Positions 41,943 to 51,052 of a DNA stretch of 64,000 nt are shown here, piece by piece. This DNA is from Brevibacillus choshinensis (GTDB taxonomy: Bacteria; Bacillota; Bacilli; Brevibacillales; Brevibacillaceae), in NCBI RefSeq assembly GCF_001420695.1, contig NZ_LJJB01000010.1, positions 474,140-538,139 of the forward strand. Direction: 5' to 3'. Below the pieces are notes generated by a model. It did no database searches, was not told the origin of the DNA, and saw nothing but the letters and a program-made list of their open reading frames with translations. The position numbers and the translations under genes are program-made. The first letter of the stretch is position 1. Each line of letters starts with the position of its first letter.

Positions 41943-42317
41943 CTATTCCTCCTTGCTTGTTTGCGTAGTCGTTGCCGGATTGCTAGTTTTGGGTTTGCTT
42001 GCTGCTTTTGCTGTTTGTTTACCTTTTTCTTTTTCCAGCTGCTGCAGAATCATTTGCATGACACTTCGCTCTGGCCGCGGGATGACGCGGGAGTAGAGAA
42101 GCCGCCCTACCCTTCTCGCTTCTGCCTCTCCCACGGAGACGGCTGCCGTCACAGAGGCAACATCTCCTACAATGTAAATCGTGACGATCCCCGCATCGGC
42201 TCCCTGGTACGTCACACAACGGACATCCGCTGCTTTGGCAGCAGCATCTGTAGCAGCGACAAGGGCGGGGAATCCTAGCGTCTCGATCATTCCCAAGGCG
42301 TAGCCATTTTCGAGCAT
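41943..42317 (-). CDS. BMC-H shell protein with basic C-terminal tail
   Basis: 124 aa from the ATG of [20 protein letters not shown], with AAAGGTGG 7 bases upstream. The BMC domain is at about 5-90 ([60 protein letters not shown]). It has diverged from the two PduA-like copies, with pore-region YQGADAG in place of [10 protein letters not shown] 35-residue Lys/Thr/Ser-rich tail follows, a layout like PduK or EutK-type minor shell proteins. It is the first gene of the BMC transcription unit. Confidence 0.9.
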   Translation of the reverse strand: MLENGYALGMIETLGFPALVAATDAAAKAADVRCVTYQGADAGIVTIYIVGDVASVTAAVSVGEAEARRVGRLLYSRVIPRPERSVMQMILQQLEKEKGKQTAKAASKPKTSNPATTTQTSKEE

Positions 42318-42379
42318 GTGGTATCCACCTTTCTCCGACACTTTCGTTAAAACAAGAAATATCAGGATTTTTTCTGTAC

Positions 42380-42406
42380 TTCAGTTGTTTTCATTGATTT
42401 TAGTTG
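42380..42406 (-). promoter_or_regulatory. Candidate operator in front of BMC operon
   Basis: Read on the minus strand: CAACTAAAA, 5 bases, GAAAACAACT. The same arrangement, CAACTAAAA, 5 bases, GAAAACAAACT, lies in front of the AEP transport operon at 49124-49151. It is a likely binding site for the DeoR-type regulator encoded next door. No convincing -35/-10 pair was found with it. Confidence 0.55.
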
Positions 42407-42450
42407 TGACTTCTTGCGAAAAATAGAGGGCTTCCCTGATGCCCCGGTCA

Positions 42451-43236
42451 TCACTCTGCTACTATCCAATTCACGCCTTTTGCTTCCAGCTCACTATCCC
42501 ATTCTTTTGGGGAAGGCACGTCACTGACGACGACATCCGTTTCTTTCAGGTCAGTGATCTTGTAAAACGTGCTGATGCCAATCTTGGAGTGATCCGTGAG
42601 CACAATCGTCTCCTTTGCATTCTCGATGAACCGTTTGGCAAGCATTGCTTTCTCCGCGTCATAACTAGAGATGCCGTACTGAGCCTGAATACCGTCGATC
42701 GAGAGGAAGGACTTGTCGACGAAAAAGTCTTGCATCATTTTTTCGGCAAGCGTGCCTACTGAGCGAAAGTGTTTGGACTGCACTTTCCCTCCGATGAAGT
42801 ACACCTCTGCGCTCAGCATCCCTTTGTTTTGGTAGTCCATCAAGAGATTTAACGCTGGCACCGAGATGGTGATGAAGCATAGATTCTTGCGGCTGAGCAA
42901 ATACGGGAGCATGTGCATCGTCGTCGTTCCGTCGTCGATCAGCACCACTTCGTTGTCCTGCACAAGACTTGCTGCGGTACGGGCGATACGCTTTTTCTCA
43001 TCCGCAAAGGCTACTTCCCGCGTCAGGTGAGAAGGTTCTTCCCGATCAAAATGAATCTTGATCGCTCCGCCGTACACCCGCTTGAGCCTCTTATCCTGCT
43101 CGAGCTCCTCCAAATAACGGCGAATCGTTTCCGAGGAGACTTGCAATTTATCTACTAGCTCGCTCGTTCTGACTTTGCCTCGTGAGTTGAGAAGATCGAT
43201 GATGAGGTCTTTACGTTCTTCGCCTGCTAGAGACAT
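42451..43236 (-). CDS. DeoR-family transcriptional regulator
   Basis: 261 aa. An N-terminal HTH (about 5-60: RKDLIIDLLNSRGKVRTSEL, VSSETIRRYLEELEQDKRLK, RVYGGAI) is followed by the DeoR sensor domain with DNEVVLIDDGTTTMHMLPYL and YFIGGKVQSKHFRSVG. DeoR regulators usually bind phosphorylated sugars or related phospho-compounds; phosphonoacetaldehyde or a similar intermediate would be a fitting ligand here, but that is a guess. The gene lies between phnW (6 bases upstream) and the BMC operon, and so is positioned to control both. Confidence 0.9.
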   Translation of the reverse strand: MSLAGEERKDLIIDLLNSRGKVRTSELVDKLQVSSETIRRYLEELEQDKRLKRVYGGAIKIHFDREEPSHLTREVAFADEKKRIARTAASLVQDNEVVLIDDGTTTMHMLPYLLSRKNLCFITISVPALNLLMDYQNKGMLSAEVYFIGGKVQSKHFRSVGTLAEKMMQDFFVDKSFLSIDGIQAQYGISSYDAEKAMLAKRFIENAKETIVLTDHSKIGISTFYKITDLKETDVVVSDVPSPKEWDSELEAKGVNWIVAE

Positions 43237-43242
43237 AGGGAA

Positions 43243-44355
43243 CTACCAGAACATGTTTTGTTCGACAGCCTGCACGAGCCGTTTCATGTCATGCGGGTAG
43301 ACCTCACCGATATTGCCGATCCGGAACGTATCTGCCACGGAGATTTTGCCTGGATAGATGACGAAGCCTTCTTTTTTCAATCGCTCGTAAAAGGCTGCAA
43401 ACGTAAATGCCGGACTATCTGGGAAGTAAAAAGATGTAATGATTGGCGACTGCCACTCTCGAGTCAGCAGTGTAGAAAAACCGAGCCGCTCCATTCCTTC
43501 GACTAACGTGCGCTGATTCTCACGATACCTCACTTGACGCTTTTCCACGCCGCCTTCCTCTTCCAACTCCACCAGTGCCTGATAGAAGGCACGAACGACG
43601 TGTGTAGGAGATGTGTACCGCCACTTGCCGTTATGCTTTTCCATCGTTTCCCACTGATCGTACAAATCCAGCGAAAGCGATCGCGCCTGGCCCTTGCATT
43701 TTTTCAGTTCTTCTGTCTTGGCCAATATAAATCCAAAGCCGGGCACACCCTGAATGCATTTATTGGCACTGCTGATCAAAAAGTCGATACCCAGACCTGC
43801 CACATCGATTGCGATCCCGCCAAAGCTGCTCATCGCATCGACAATCAATAACTTGCCGGACTCTTTTGCCACTTTGGCGACTTCCTCGATCGGGTTGAGC
43901 ATGCCGGTTGTCGTTTCACAATGGACGACTGCGACGTGCGTGATTTGCGGATCGTTCTCCAGAGTCTCGCGTAATTTGCCAGCCTCTGCGGGGGATACTT
44001 CCCCAAAGTCGAGCACCTGCGTATCGATTTTCAACACCTGTGCCATTTGAGCGAGACGATTCCCATAAGCCCCATTGGTCAAAACCACCAGCTTTCCGTC
44101 TGCCGGAACCACTGAGCCGACTACCGATTCTACGGAAAAACTGCCGCTACCCTGCATGAGCACAGCGGTGTAGTCGTCGTGGTTAGCACCGGCCAAACCA
44201 ATCAGCTTTCGGCGGATCACCTGGACCAGATCGTTGTACTCGTTGTCCCAGGTGCACCAGTCACGCAGCATGGCCGCCTTTACTCCCTTGGAGGTCGACA
44301 GTGGTCCCGGAGTCAGCAAGAGGTACGGATTGTCAGGCAATTGGGTGAGTTTCAT
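43243..44355 (-). CDS. phnW: 2-aminoethylphosphonate:pyruvate transaminase PhnW
   Basis: 370 aa, the normal length. The PLP fold type I enzyme moves the amino group of AEP to pyruvate, giving phosphonoacetaldehyde and alanine. Markers: [20 protein letters not shown] at the N-terminus, [53 protein letters not shown], and the PLP Lys in [20 protein letters not shown] (near 195). [15 protein letters not shown] closes the active site. It is 2 bases downstream of phnX. No encapsulation-type helix is evident at either end. Confidence 0.95.
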   Translation of the reverse strand: MKLTQLPDNPYLLLTPGPLSTSKGVKAAMLRDWCTWDNEYNDLVQVIRRKLIGLAGANHDDYTAVLMQGSGSFSVESVVGSVVPADGKLVVLTNGAYGNRLAQMAQVLKIDTQVLDFGEVSPAEAGKLRETLENDPQITHVAVVHCETTTGMLNPIEEVAKVAKESGKLLIVDAMSSFGGIAIDVAGLGIDFLISSANKCIQGVPGFGFILAKTEELKKCKGQARSLSLDLYDQWETMEKHNGKWRYTSPTHVVRAFYQALVELEEEGGVEKRQVRYRENQRTLVEGMERLGFSTLLTREWQSPIITSFYFPDSPAFTFAAFYERLKKEGFVIYPGKISVADTFRIGNIGEVYPHDMKRLVQAVEQNMFW

Positions 44356-44357
44356 CG

Positions 44358-45152
44358 TTATCTCTCCTTTTGCGCCAGGCGCAGGTTGATTTTCGGAATG
44401 AGTGTATCCAGCTCTCCGATGGATTCGATCACATAATCGGCGCCGACGGCCTTGAATCTTTTGGTTACTGCCTCCATCTTGTCAAATAACACGTCGGGGT
44501 CACAATCCAGCACCTCTCGCTCGGTCATGCCGAGCTCGCTGCTTCCTTTGATCACCCCCACTGCCCATGCACCCGCAGCCACCGCTTCCTTAATGTCGCT
44601 GGTCGTATCCCCCACCTTGATGATGTGCTTCATCGGGTGAACATCGAGATTGATCGCGTTTTGGTAGCACATCCACGGGAAAGGGCGCCCAGCCGGCATC
44701 TCACTCGGTGTGACCATCGAATCAGGCGCATAGCCTTTCTTTTTGGCCTCTGGAGCCACGACAGCCATCATTTCAGCTGTGTATCCGGTGGTCGAACCGA
44801 TTTTGATTCCAGCTGCCCGTAATCGTCCAACCAATTCCAGCACACCTGGGATAGGCGACGTATAGTTTTTCAGGATGGAAAACAACATCGGCTCGAAATC
44901 GGCATACAGCATATCCACGTCTTTTTTCTCAGGGAGTCTGCCAAATTTGTCTTTCCACAAATTCGCGACCCGCTCCATCTGCAGCATCGTGTCGATGTGA
45001 TCCCATTTGAGCATTCCCATCGGCTCCCGGGCTTCCTCATGGGTGACCTCGATCCCCCGCTTTTTAAACACCTCCAAAAAGACATCGAGGGGCGCGAAGC
45101 ATCCATAGTCAACGGTTGTTCCAGCCCAGTCAAAGATCACTGCTTGAATCAT
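44358..45152 (-). CDS. phnX: Phosphonoacetaldehyde hydrolase PhnX
   Basis: 264 aa from the ATG of [20 protein letters not shown], with GGGGAG close upstream; the 17 extra residues of the longer frame are rejected. HAD-superfamily phosphonatase: nucleophile Asp8 in FDWAGTTVD, Schiff-base Lys49 in [17 protein letters not shown]-like motif [11 protein letters not shown], and [15 protein letters not shown] near the C-terminus for Mg2+ binding. It splits phosphonoacetaldehyde into acetaldehyde and phosphate. That acetaldehyde is the expected input of the BMC aldehyde dehydrogenase encoded downstream. Confidence 0.95.
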   Translation of the reverse strand: MIQAVIFDWAGTTVDYGCFAPLDVFLEVFKKRGIEVTHEEAREPMGMLKWDHIDTMLQMERVANLWKDKFGRLPEKKDVDMLYADFEPMLFSILKNYTSPIPGVLELVGRLRAAGIKIGSTTGYTAEMMAVVAPEAKKKGYAPDSMVTPSEMPAGRPFPWMCYQNAINLDVHPMKHIIKVGDTTSDIKEAVAAGAWAVGVIKGSSELGMTEREVLDCDPDVLFDKMEAVTKRFKAVGADYVIESIGELDTLIPKINLRLAQKER

Positions 45153-45166
45153 TACACTCCCCACCT

Positions 45167-46867
45167 TTATCTTTTTTGCCATGCCCCTGTCCTCTCTCGC
45201 CATTTCTTCGTCCCGATCTCATACACGATCCGCACCACGATATTCGTCAGAACGATCAGTACGGACATGGCAGCAGCTGGAGCCACGTCACCTGCATCAT
45301 CCATATTGACGATGGATACGGATGCCAATTTGAAATCGGCCGAGTAAAGAAAGACGACAGCAGAGATGGTCACCATCGAGTTGATAAAGTAATAGACGGC
45401 ATTCTCCAGGATGGCTGGCAGCGACATCGGCACCGTCACCCGCCAAAACGTGACGTAGAACGGAACACCCATCGATTCAGATGCGAGCTCGAATTCTTTG
45501 TCCAGTTTTTTCAGCGCGGTCGTTGCCGAGATGAACGGAACGGCGTAAAAGTGAATGAGATTGGCCAACACCAAAATCAGGATCGAGCCATACATCCAGT
45601 TCAGCGGATTATCCGGATGATTGAAGAAAAAGATGTAGGCGAGACCAATCACGAGCCCCGGCAAGGCGAGCGGCAATATGGAAAGGAAGTACCCTACCTG
45701 CCGCAACCCTTTCATGAAGCGCGTCTTTTCAATCAAGTACGCATTGATAAACGTGATGACCGTGCCCACTACTGCGCTGTAGAAGGAAACGAGTAGGCTG
45801 TTCCAAAAAGGTTGCAGCCCTTCTCCTGCCACCTTGGAGAAGTCGTAGTGCGTAAGGGTAACCGTCAGATCATATGGCCACACTTTGACCAGTGAAGCGA
45901 AGATCACCGTACCCAACATCACAAAGATCGATGCCGTGATCACGGAGCAGTAAACGAAGAAAGCAGTATCCCGTCCACGCTGTGACGTAATTTTGTACGG
46001 CGTGGATTTAGCGGAGACGGAGGAATTTTGCTTGCGCTCCACAATGCGGTCCACGATAAAGGCGAGGATCGCCGGGAGTATCAAGATCATGCCTACTGTC
46101 GCGCCCATTGTTGTGTTTTGCTGACCGATCACCTGCTTGTAAATGTCCGTAGCCAGTACGTTGAATTGGCCGCCTACTACCTTGGGTGCTCCGAAATCAG
46201 TAAAGCTCAAGGTGAAACAGACAAAGATGGCGCTGACCAACCCGTATTTGACGTTTGGCAAGGTGACGGTGAGGAACTTGCGCAGCTTCCCTGCCCCCAT
46301 GGTCTCCGCCGCTTCGTACAGATTGTAGTCCGCAAAGGCGAGCGATACGGCCATGATCAGGTAGGCCTGCGGAAAGGTGTAAATGATTTCTGACAGGATG
46401 ATCCCCAATGGACCATACAGCTCCATGTCAAAGCCCGGTAAGGCCCCGAATAAGCCTGTGGTCAAAATGCCTTGATTGCCGAACAAGTAAGTAAGCGCGA
46501 TTCCATGCATCATCGTAGGCGCAAAAAGCGGCAGCAAGGCGACGTAACGGAAAAACACCTTTCCTTTCATATCTGTGCGGGTCAGCGCGAATGCGTACAG
46601 AAACGCAAGTGCCACCGACAAGACTGTAGTAATTCCTGAGACGTACATCGTATTACTGAAGGACTGCACGAGAGCTGGAGTCGCAAAATATTTGACGAAA
46701 TTGGCAAGGCCGATGAACTGGCCGCTTTCATTTATAAACGCTCTACTGAACAAATCCCCGAGCGGCAATAACACACTGATGAAAAGCACGATGACAATTC
46801 CGCTGACGAGGATCTTCTGAAGCCACTCATCCCTGCCCATTTTCTGGCGAACGGTTCGCGTGCTCAT
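45167..46867 (-). CDS. AEP ABC transporter permease (double-permease, PhnU/V-like)
   Basis: 566 aa from the ATG of MSTRTVRQKMGRDEWLQK behind GGGGAGTGGG. About 12 membrane segments in two fused permease domains of the FbpB/iron type. The first EAA-type loop is LYEAAETMGAGKLRKFLTVT and the second ELASESMGVPFYVTFWRVTV. This fused form is typical of the putative 2-aminoethylphosphonate transporter found next to phnWX. It should import AEP together with the ATPase and binding protein encoded upstream. The stop lies 15 bases before phnX. Confidence 0.85.
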   Translation of the reverse strand: MSTRTVRQKMGRDEWLQKILVSGIVIVLFISVLLPLGDLFSRAFINESGQFIGLANFVKYFATPALVQSFSNTMYVSGITTVLSVALAFLYAFALTRTDMKGKVFFRYVALLPLFAPTMMHGIALTYLFGNQGILTTGLFGALPGFDMELYGPLGIILSEIIYTFPQAYLIMAVSLAFADYNLYEAAETMGAGKLRKFLTVTLPNVKYGLVSAIFVCFTLSFTDFGAPKVVGGQFNVLATDIYKQVIGQQNTTMGATVGMILILPAILAFIVDRIVERKQNSSVSAKSTPYKITSQRGRDTAFFVYCSVITASIFVMLGTVIFASLVKVWPYDLTVTLTHYDFSKVAGEGLQPFWNSLLVSFYSAVVGTVITFINAYLIEKTRFMKGLRQVGYFLSILPLALPGLVIGLAYIFFFNHPDNPLNWMYGSILILVLANLIHFYAVPFISATTALKKLDKEFELASESMGVPFYVTFWRVTVPMSLPAILENAVYYFINSMVTISAVVFLYSADFKLASVSIVNMDDAGDVAPAAAMSVLIVLTNIVVRIVYEIGTKKWRERTGAWQKR

Positions 46868-46871
46868 CGGC

Positions 46872-47930
46872 TTACCCACTCCCCGTCTTCTTCGTCACAG
46901 CTGTCTGATCAAATGAAATCAGATTTTCCATCGGCAGTTCAAAAGCTACCTGCTTGTTTCGAGAAAGTCCCATCCGGTGCGTCTGGTGGACGGGCAGATC
47001 AATCGTCACCAGCTGCGGAAGTAAACCATTCTGTTGATTGACCAGTTGCAGAGTGACGCGGTAAAACGAACCACGAAACTCCAGGTCCTGCACAATCGCT
47101 TTGATACTGTACTCGGCTGCGGGATCCATCAAGTGGATGTTTTCCGGTCGGATCGCAAAGAGTCTGTCTTGACTGATCGTCCCACCACAGAATACCGACT
47201 CCTCGAGGAAATTGATTGAACCTACGAAATCAGCGACAAACGGGCTATTGGGCCGCTCGTACACTTCCTGTGGAGAACCCACCTGGACGACCTCCGCATT
47301 GTTCATCACCACGATCCGATCCGCCATGGTCAATGCTTCATCCTGATCGTGCGTCACCATGATGGTGGTAATGCCGATTTTTTCATGCAAGCTGCGCAAT
47401 TCCCTGCGCAGCTTGAGACGGACTTTGGCATCCAGTGCAGACAGCGGCTCATCCAACAGCAAGAAATCAGGAGACAAGGCGATCGCACGTGCCAAGGCGA
47501 CCCGTTGCTGTTGCCCGCCAGAGAGCTGAGATGGGTACTTGTTACGGATGTGCTCCAAATCGATCAGCACCAACACTTCCCGCACTTTATCCTCGATGGC
47601 TTTCTTGGACCATTTTTTCGACAGTAGTCCGTACGCGATATTTTGTGCTGCCGTCAGATTGGGAAAGAGGGCGTAGGATTGGAACATCATCCCGAAGTTT
47701 CGTTTGGCAGGCGGGAGAGTCGTAATGTCACGGTCACCCACGAGAATGCGCCCGCTAGTGGGCTGCTCCAATCCAGCCAAGATGCGGAGCAATGTCGTCT
47801 TCCCGCAACCGCTGGGGCCAAGCAGACAGATGAATTCATTTTTTTGAATATCAATATCGATCGATGAGAGCGCTACAAATTTGCCAAAGGTTTTTCGGAT
47901 TCCCTGAATGCTGAGATATGGCTTTGTCAT
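46872..47930 (-). CDS. AEP ABC transporter ATP-binding protein
   Basis: 352 aa. Walker A GPSGCGKTTLLRILAG (about 38-53), Q-loop FQSYALFP, signature QLSGGQQQRVALARA (about 138-152), Walker B FLLLDEPLSALD and switch His in MVTHDQDEALTMADRIVV. A TOBE-type regulatory domain follows (about 240-340). It is of the PotA/FbpC class that powers phosphonate, iron and polyamine importers. Its place between the AEP permease and binding-protein genes sets the role. It ends 4 bases before the permease start. Confidence 0.9.
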   Translation of the reverse strand: MTKPYLSIQGIRKTFGKFVALSSIDIDIQKNEFICLLGPSGCGKTTLLRILAGLEQPTSGRILVGDRDITTLPPAKRNFGMMFQSYALFPNLTAAQNIAYGLLSKKWSKKAIEDKVREVLVLIDLEHIRNKYPSQLSGGQQQRVALARAIALSPDFLLLDEPLSALDAKVRLKLRRELRSLHEKIGITTIMVTHDQDEALTMADRIVVMNNAEVVQVGSPQEVYERPNSPFVADFVGSINFLEESVFCGGTISQDRLFAIRPENIHLMDPAAEYSIKAIVQDLEFRGSFYRVTLQLVNQQNGLLPQLVTIDLPVHQTHRMGLSRNKQVAFELPMENLISFDQTAVTKKTGSG

Positions 47931-47988
47931 ACGGCTCCTCCCTTCTTCCTTATGCTTGGTGTAAGAGGCTGTGACTGCGTGTCATTAC

Positions 47989-49044
47989 TCACTGCTTCGG
48001 CTCGCTCTTTGTGCTGTAGCGCTTATCCCATTCTCCTAGGATCTTGGATCGATCGGCTGCTGCCTGGATCAAGTCATTTTTGATCAGCTGGGACTTCGGT
48101 TCTTTCGTATAGCCTTCGGGAATGCCACCGCCAGCGTCTTGTAACGTAATGATCGCGAAGTTTTTGTTGTACTCCTTCATCGCTTCATCGGAGATCGCCC
48201 AATCGAGGAACACTTTAGCTTCCGGTTTGATTTGCGCCTTTTTCACGAGTGCATTGGCTTCCACATCCCAGCCTGCGCCCTCTTTTGGAAATACGATCTC
48301 AAGTGGTGCGCCCTTTTTCTTTTCAGTAATTCCTCGATAGCCAAAGGAGATGCCGATCGGATACTCTCCGGAAGCTGCCATTTTCGCCGGCTTGGAACCA
48401 GAGTGCGTGTACAGAGCGATATTCTCGTGAAGCTTATCCATGTAGCTCCAAGCTTCGGTATCTCCCGAAAGCTGTAGCCAAGCAAAGACAGTAAAGAAGC
48501 CGGTTCCGGACGAGGAAGGATTTGGCATGACGATCATCCCTTTATACTCGGGCTTGATCAGATCGGCGTACGACTGCGGAACGGGCAGGTTGTGCTTTTC
48601 CAATTCCTTGGTATTCACGACAAACGCAGTCTCGAAAGCGTCAATGCCTACCCAGTGAGCAGGATCCTTGGTGTCCTTGAACTCAGGAACGATGCGCTCG
48701 ATGCCTTTGGGCGAGTACCCTTCCAGGACGCCCTGCGCTTCAGCCCCGAGTAGTTCGGTTGCTGCCGTTCCCCAGACGACGTCAGCTTGTGGGTTGTCCT
48801 TTTCCGCAATCAGCTTGGCAATAATGACGCCTGTCGAATCCCTGACGATATTCAGTTTGATTTCAGGATGAGCTTTGTTAAATGCTCCGACGTATGCCTT
48901 GAGCTGGTCATCCTCCAGAGCCGTATACACGGTCAGTTCAGATGAGCCCTTGCCACCGGAAGCTGGATTGGAAGACTGTCCACAACCTGTGAGTGCCGCT
49001 AGAAGCAATACACCTGCGAAGAAAGAGCCGTACCATTTTTTCAT
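47989..49044 (-). CDS. AEP ABC transporter substrate-binding lipoprotein
   Basis: 351 aa from the ATG of [20 protein letters not shown], followed by the lipobox Cys (LTGC, Cys21); GGGAGGG lies upstream. The mature part is a type 2 binding protein of the iron/AEP class: [60 protein letters not shown] and [18 protein letters not shown]. It captures AEP outside the membrane. It is the first gene of the operon and sits behind a strong promoter with a candidate operator. Confidence 0.85.
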   Translation of the reverse strand: MKKWYGSFFAGVLLLAALTGCGQSSNPASGGKGSSELTVYTALEDDQLKAYVGAFNKAHPEIKLNIVRDSTGVIIAKLIAEKDNPQADVVWGTAATELLGAEAQGVLEGYSPKGIERIVPEFKDTKDPAHWVGIDAFETAFVVNTKELEKHNLPVPQSYADLIKPEYKGMIVMPNPSSSGTGFFTVFAWLQLSGDTEAWSYMDKLHENIALYTHSGSKPAKMAASGEYPIGISFGYRGITEKKKGAPLEIVFPKEGAGWDVEANALVKKAQIKPEAKVFLDWAISDEAMKEYNKNFAIITLQDAGGGIPEGYTKEPKSQLIKNDLIQAAADRSKILGEWDKRYSTKSEPKQ

Positions 49045-49123
49045 CCTTAACCCTCCCTTTTTTCCTGCACGAGTCTCCCACTCCACGTGCCCTTCCGGTT
49101 AACACAACACTAATTCCACATAA

Positions 49124-49191
49124 ATTAGTTTGTTTTCCAGTTTTTTAGTTGTTTTTTGTTTTAATTATACCCAATTGTCTAAACATTTCAA
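49124..49191 (-). promoter_or_regulatory. Promoter and candidate operator of the AEP operon
   Basis: On the minus strand: -35 TTGAAA (plus 49186-49191), 16-base spacer, -10 TATAAT (plus 49164-49169). From about +6 to +33 lies CAACTAAAA, 5 bases, GAAAACAAACT (plus 49124-49151), the same motif as in front of the BMC operon. A bound repressor there would block early transcription. Confidence 0.7.
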
Positions 49192-49275
49192 ATCTTTTTT
49201 AGAAAATTAAAAGCCGAGCTTTTAGGCTCGACTCTCTTGTTCTTTGCCGCAAGATTTCTGGAACCGTAAACAATT

Positions 49276-49305
49276 GGTATAACCTTTTTCCCAACAGACG
49301 ATAAT
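49276..49305 (+). promoter_or_regulatory. Possible forespore-type (sigma-G-like) promoter
   Basis: GGTATA at 49276-49281 and CGATAAT at 49299-49305, 17 bases apart, loosely resemble a sigma-F/G promoter. It reads into the germination operon. Evidence is by eye only. Confidence 0.35.
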
Positions 49306-49331
49306 GGATGCAAGTATTGAATAGGGAAAGG

Positions 49332-49466
49332 ATGGGGAATTTGTGGAAATCAACTCTTGCCAGCCTTCCAGACTGGTCCGTGCTTGTGCAAGCCTTCATC
49401 GTCTTTCTTGTCCCGTACCTGATTTCACGCATGATCAAATGGATTCATACGTCCATGGAAGAGTGA
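49332..49466 (+). CDS. 44-aa single-pass membrane protein preceding gerA-type gene
   Basis: The ATG is preceded by AGGGAAAGG. The product, MGNLWKSTLASLPDWSVLVQ then a hydrophobic FIVFLVPYLIS and RMIKWIHTSMEE, has one membrane helix and a short amphipathic start. It ends 5 bases before the ATG of the GerA-type gene, whose own ribosome site is weak, so the two are probably coupled. Small membrane ORFs are known in several ger operons (the D-subunit type). I assign it only as a likely small germinosome component. Confidence 0.6.
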   Translation: MGNLWKSTLASLPDWSVLVQAFIVFLVPYLISRMIKWIHTSMEE

Positions 49467-49471
49467 TGTGA

Positions 49472-51028
49472 ATGACAAGGTGGACATTTCACAGAAGCAT
49501 GGAGAGAATCCATTCTAAAAACGGAAATCATTCCGGCTCAAATCCTTTGTCTTCTCTCAAGTTCACTGGCGATTACCAAAAAGATCTGGAGCTTGTCCGG
49601 CAGGAGCTCGGGCAAAATTCTGATGTGCATATTCGCGAGTTTTCCTTTGGGCAATCAGCCGTTCATGCGGCCATGATCTATGTGTCTGGACTGTCGGATC
49701 ACACCCTCATCGATCAACATATTAGCCAATTCCTCCTACTGAAGGATGATCAAGCAGAGCTTTTCTCTGAAACGGATGCTGTTTCTGTTGATGAGCTAAC
49801 CAATCAGTTTCTGTCCTTCCGTAGTGGAATGGAAACCAATGATGTCAAGGTGTGGAAGCCAAAAGTATTGGCAGGCTACACAGCGTTATGGATAGAAGGA
49901 TCAGCAGCCGTTTATCTCCTGGACACGGTGAAAAAAAAGACTAGAAATATAGAAGAGCCGGTCTCTGAGGCTTTGGTCAGAGGCCCCAGAGTTGGCTTTA
50001 CCGAATCGCTCGACGACAATACCGCGCTCTTGCGGCAGCACGGTGAAAACGGTGACTTACTCATACTCCAATTCCGTGTAGGATCGCGGGTAAAAAAAGA
50101 GCTGGTCATAGCCTACATGAAAGAAATTGCCGATCCCGCCCTTGTCGAAGAAGTAAAAAACCGAATATCCACGATCAATTTGGACTATCTGGCAGAGTCC
50201 GGTTATGTCGAGCAATTGATCGAAGACAACTTCCTCAGCCCTTTTCCGCAAGTACAGAGCACAGAGCGTCCCGACCGCGTCATCAGTGCATTGCTGGATG
50301 GGCGCGTGGCGATTTTGCTGGACGGATCGCCGTTTGCCTTGATCGTTCCTGTTACGTTCAGCATGCTGCTGCAATCGCCGGAAGACTACTATGAACGATG
50401 GATTCCGGGCACGTTCATCCGCTTCTTGCGATTTTTTACCGCATTCGCTTCCATGCTGATACCCGCTTTGTATATTTCCTTTATCTCGTTTCATCAAGGT
50501 TTGATCCCTACCAAGCTGGTCATTTCCATCATCGAATCCAGACAGAGCGTACCGTTCCCTTCACTGCTCGAAGCCCTGATTATGGAGATCTCCATCGAGA
50601 TTTTGAGGGAAGCTGGTCTACGTCTTCCCAAGCCAATAGGTCCCGCCATGGGAATTGTCGGCGGATTGATCATTGGTCAAGCCGCCGTGCAGGCTGGGAT
50701 CGTCAGCCCCATCATGGTGATTGTCGTGGCAGTAACAGCCATCTCGTCTTTTGCCATACCCTCGTACAATCTGGGAATATCGCTGCGGATCATTCGCTTC
50801 TTGGCCATGATCTCAGCGGCAATCTTTGGCATGTACGGGCTGATTTTATTTTTTTTATTGCTGTGCAGTCATCTGGTCCGGCTAGAGAGCTTCGGTGTTC
50901 CCTATGTCAGCCCGGCTGTCCCCTATCGGCTGAGGGATTGGAAAGATCTATTTTTCCGTTTTCCTCTGAAAATGATGAAGCGTCGCCCCGGCATGCTTCA
51001 TACCAAAGATCCTGTACGGAAAGGCTAG
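49472..51028 (+). CDS. Spore germination protein, GerA family (GerKA-like A subunit)
   Basis: 518 aa. The GerA family is recognisable from the N-terminal soluble domain ([36 protein letters not shown]) and the core [60 protein letters not shown] and [20 protein letters not shown]. Five membrane segments follow (about 290-470). It is the A subunit of a nutrient germinant receptor in the spore inner membrane. The B and C genes follow directly. The germinant cannot be told from sequence. Confidence 0.95.
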   Translation: MTRWTFHRSMERIHSKNGNHSGSNPLSSLKFTGDYQKDLELVRQELGQNSDVHIREFSFGQSAVHAAMIYVSGLSDHTLIDQHISQFLLLKDDQAELFSETDAVSVDELTNQFLSFRSGMETNDVKVWKPKVLAGYTALWIEGSAAVYLLDTVKKKTRNIEEPVSEALVRGPRVGFTESLDDNTALLRQHGENGDLLILQFRVGSRVKKELVIAYMKEIADPALVEEVKNRISTINLDYLAESGYVEQLIEDNFLSPFPQVQSTERPDRVISALLDGRVAILLDGSPFALIVPVTFSMLLQSPEDYYERWIPGTFIRFLRFFTAFASMLIPALYISFISFHQGLIPTKLVISIIESRQSVPFPSLLEALIMEISIEILREAGLRLPKPIGPAMGIVGGLIIGQAAVQAGIVSPIMVIVVAVTAISSFAIPSYNLGISLRIIRFLAMISAAIFGMYGLILFFLLLCSHLVRLESFGVPYVSPAVPYRLRDWKDLFFRFPLKMMKRRPGMLHTKDPVRKG

Positions 51029-51052
51029 ACAATCGCAAGGAGGTGATTCCCA

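Noticed and set aside
37931-42317. Classification of the BMC locus as ethanolamine (Eut) or propanediol (Pdu) type
   Set aside because: No EutBC, PduCDE, glycyl radical enzyme, reactivase, cobalamin adenosyltransferase or EutQ/EutT-like gene is present. The only local aldehyde source is PhnX.
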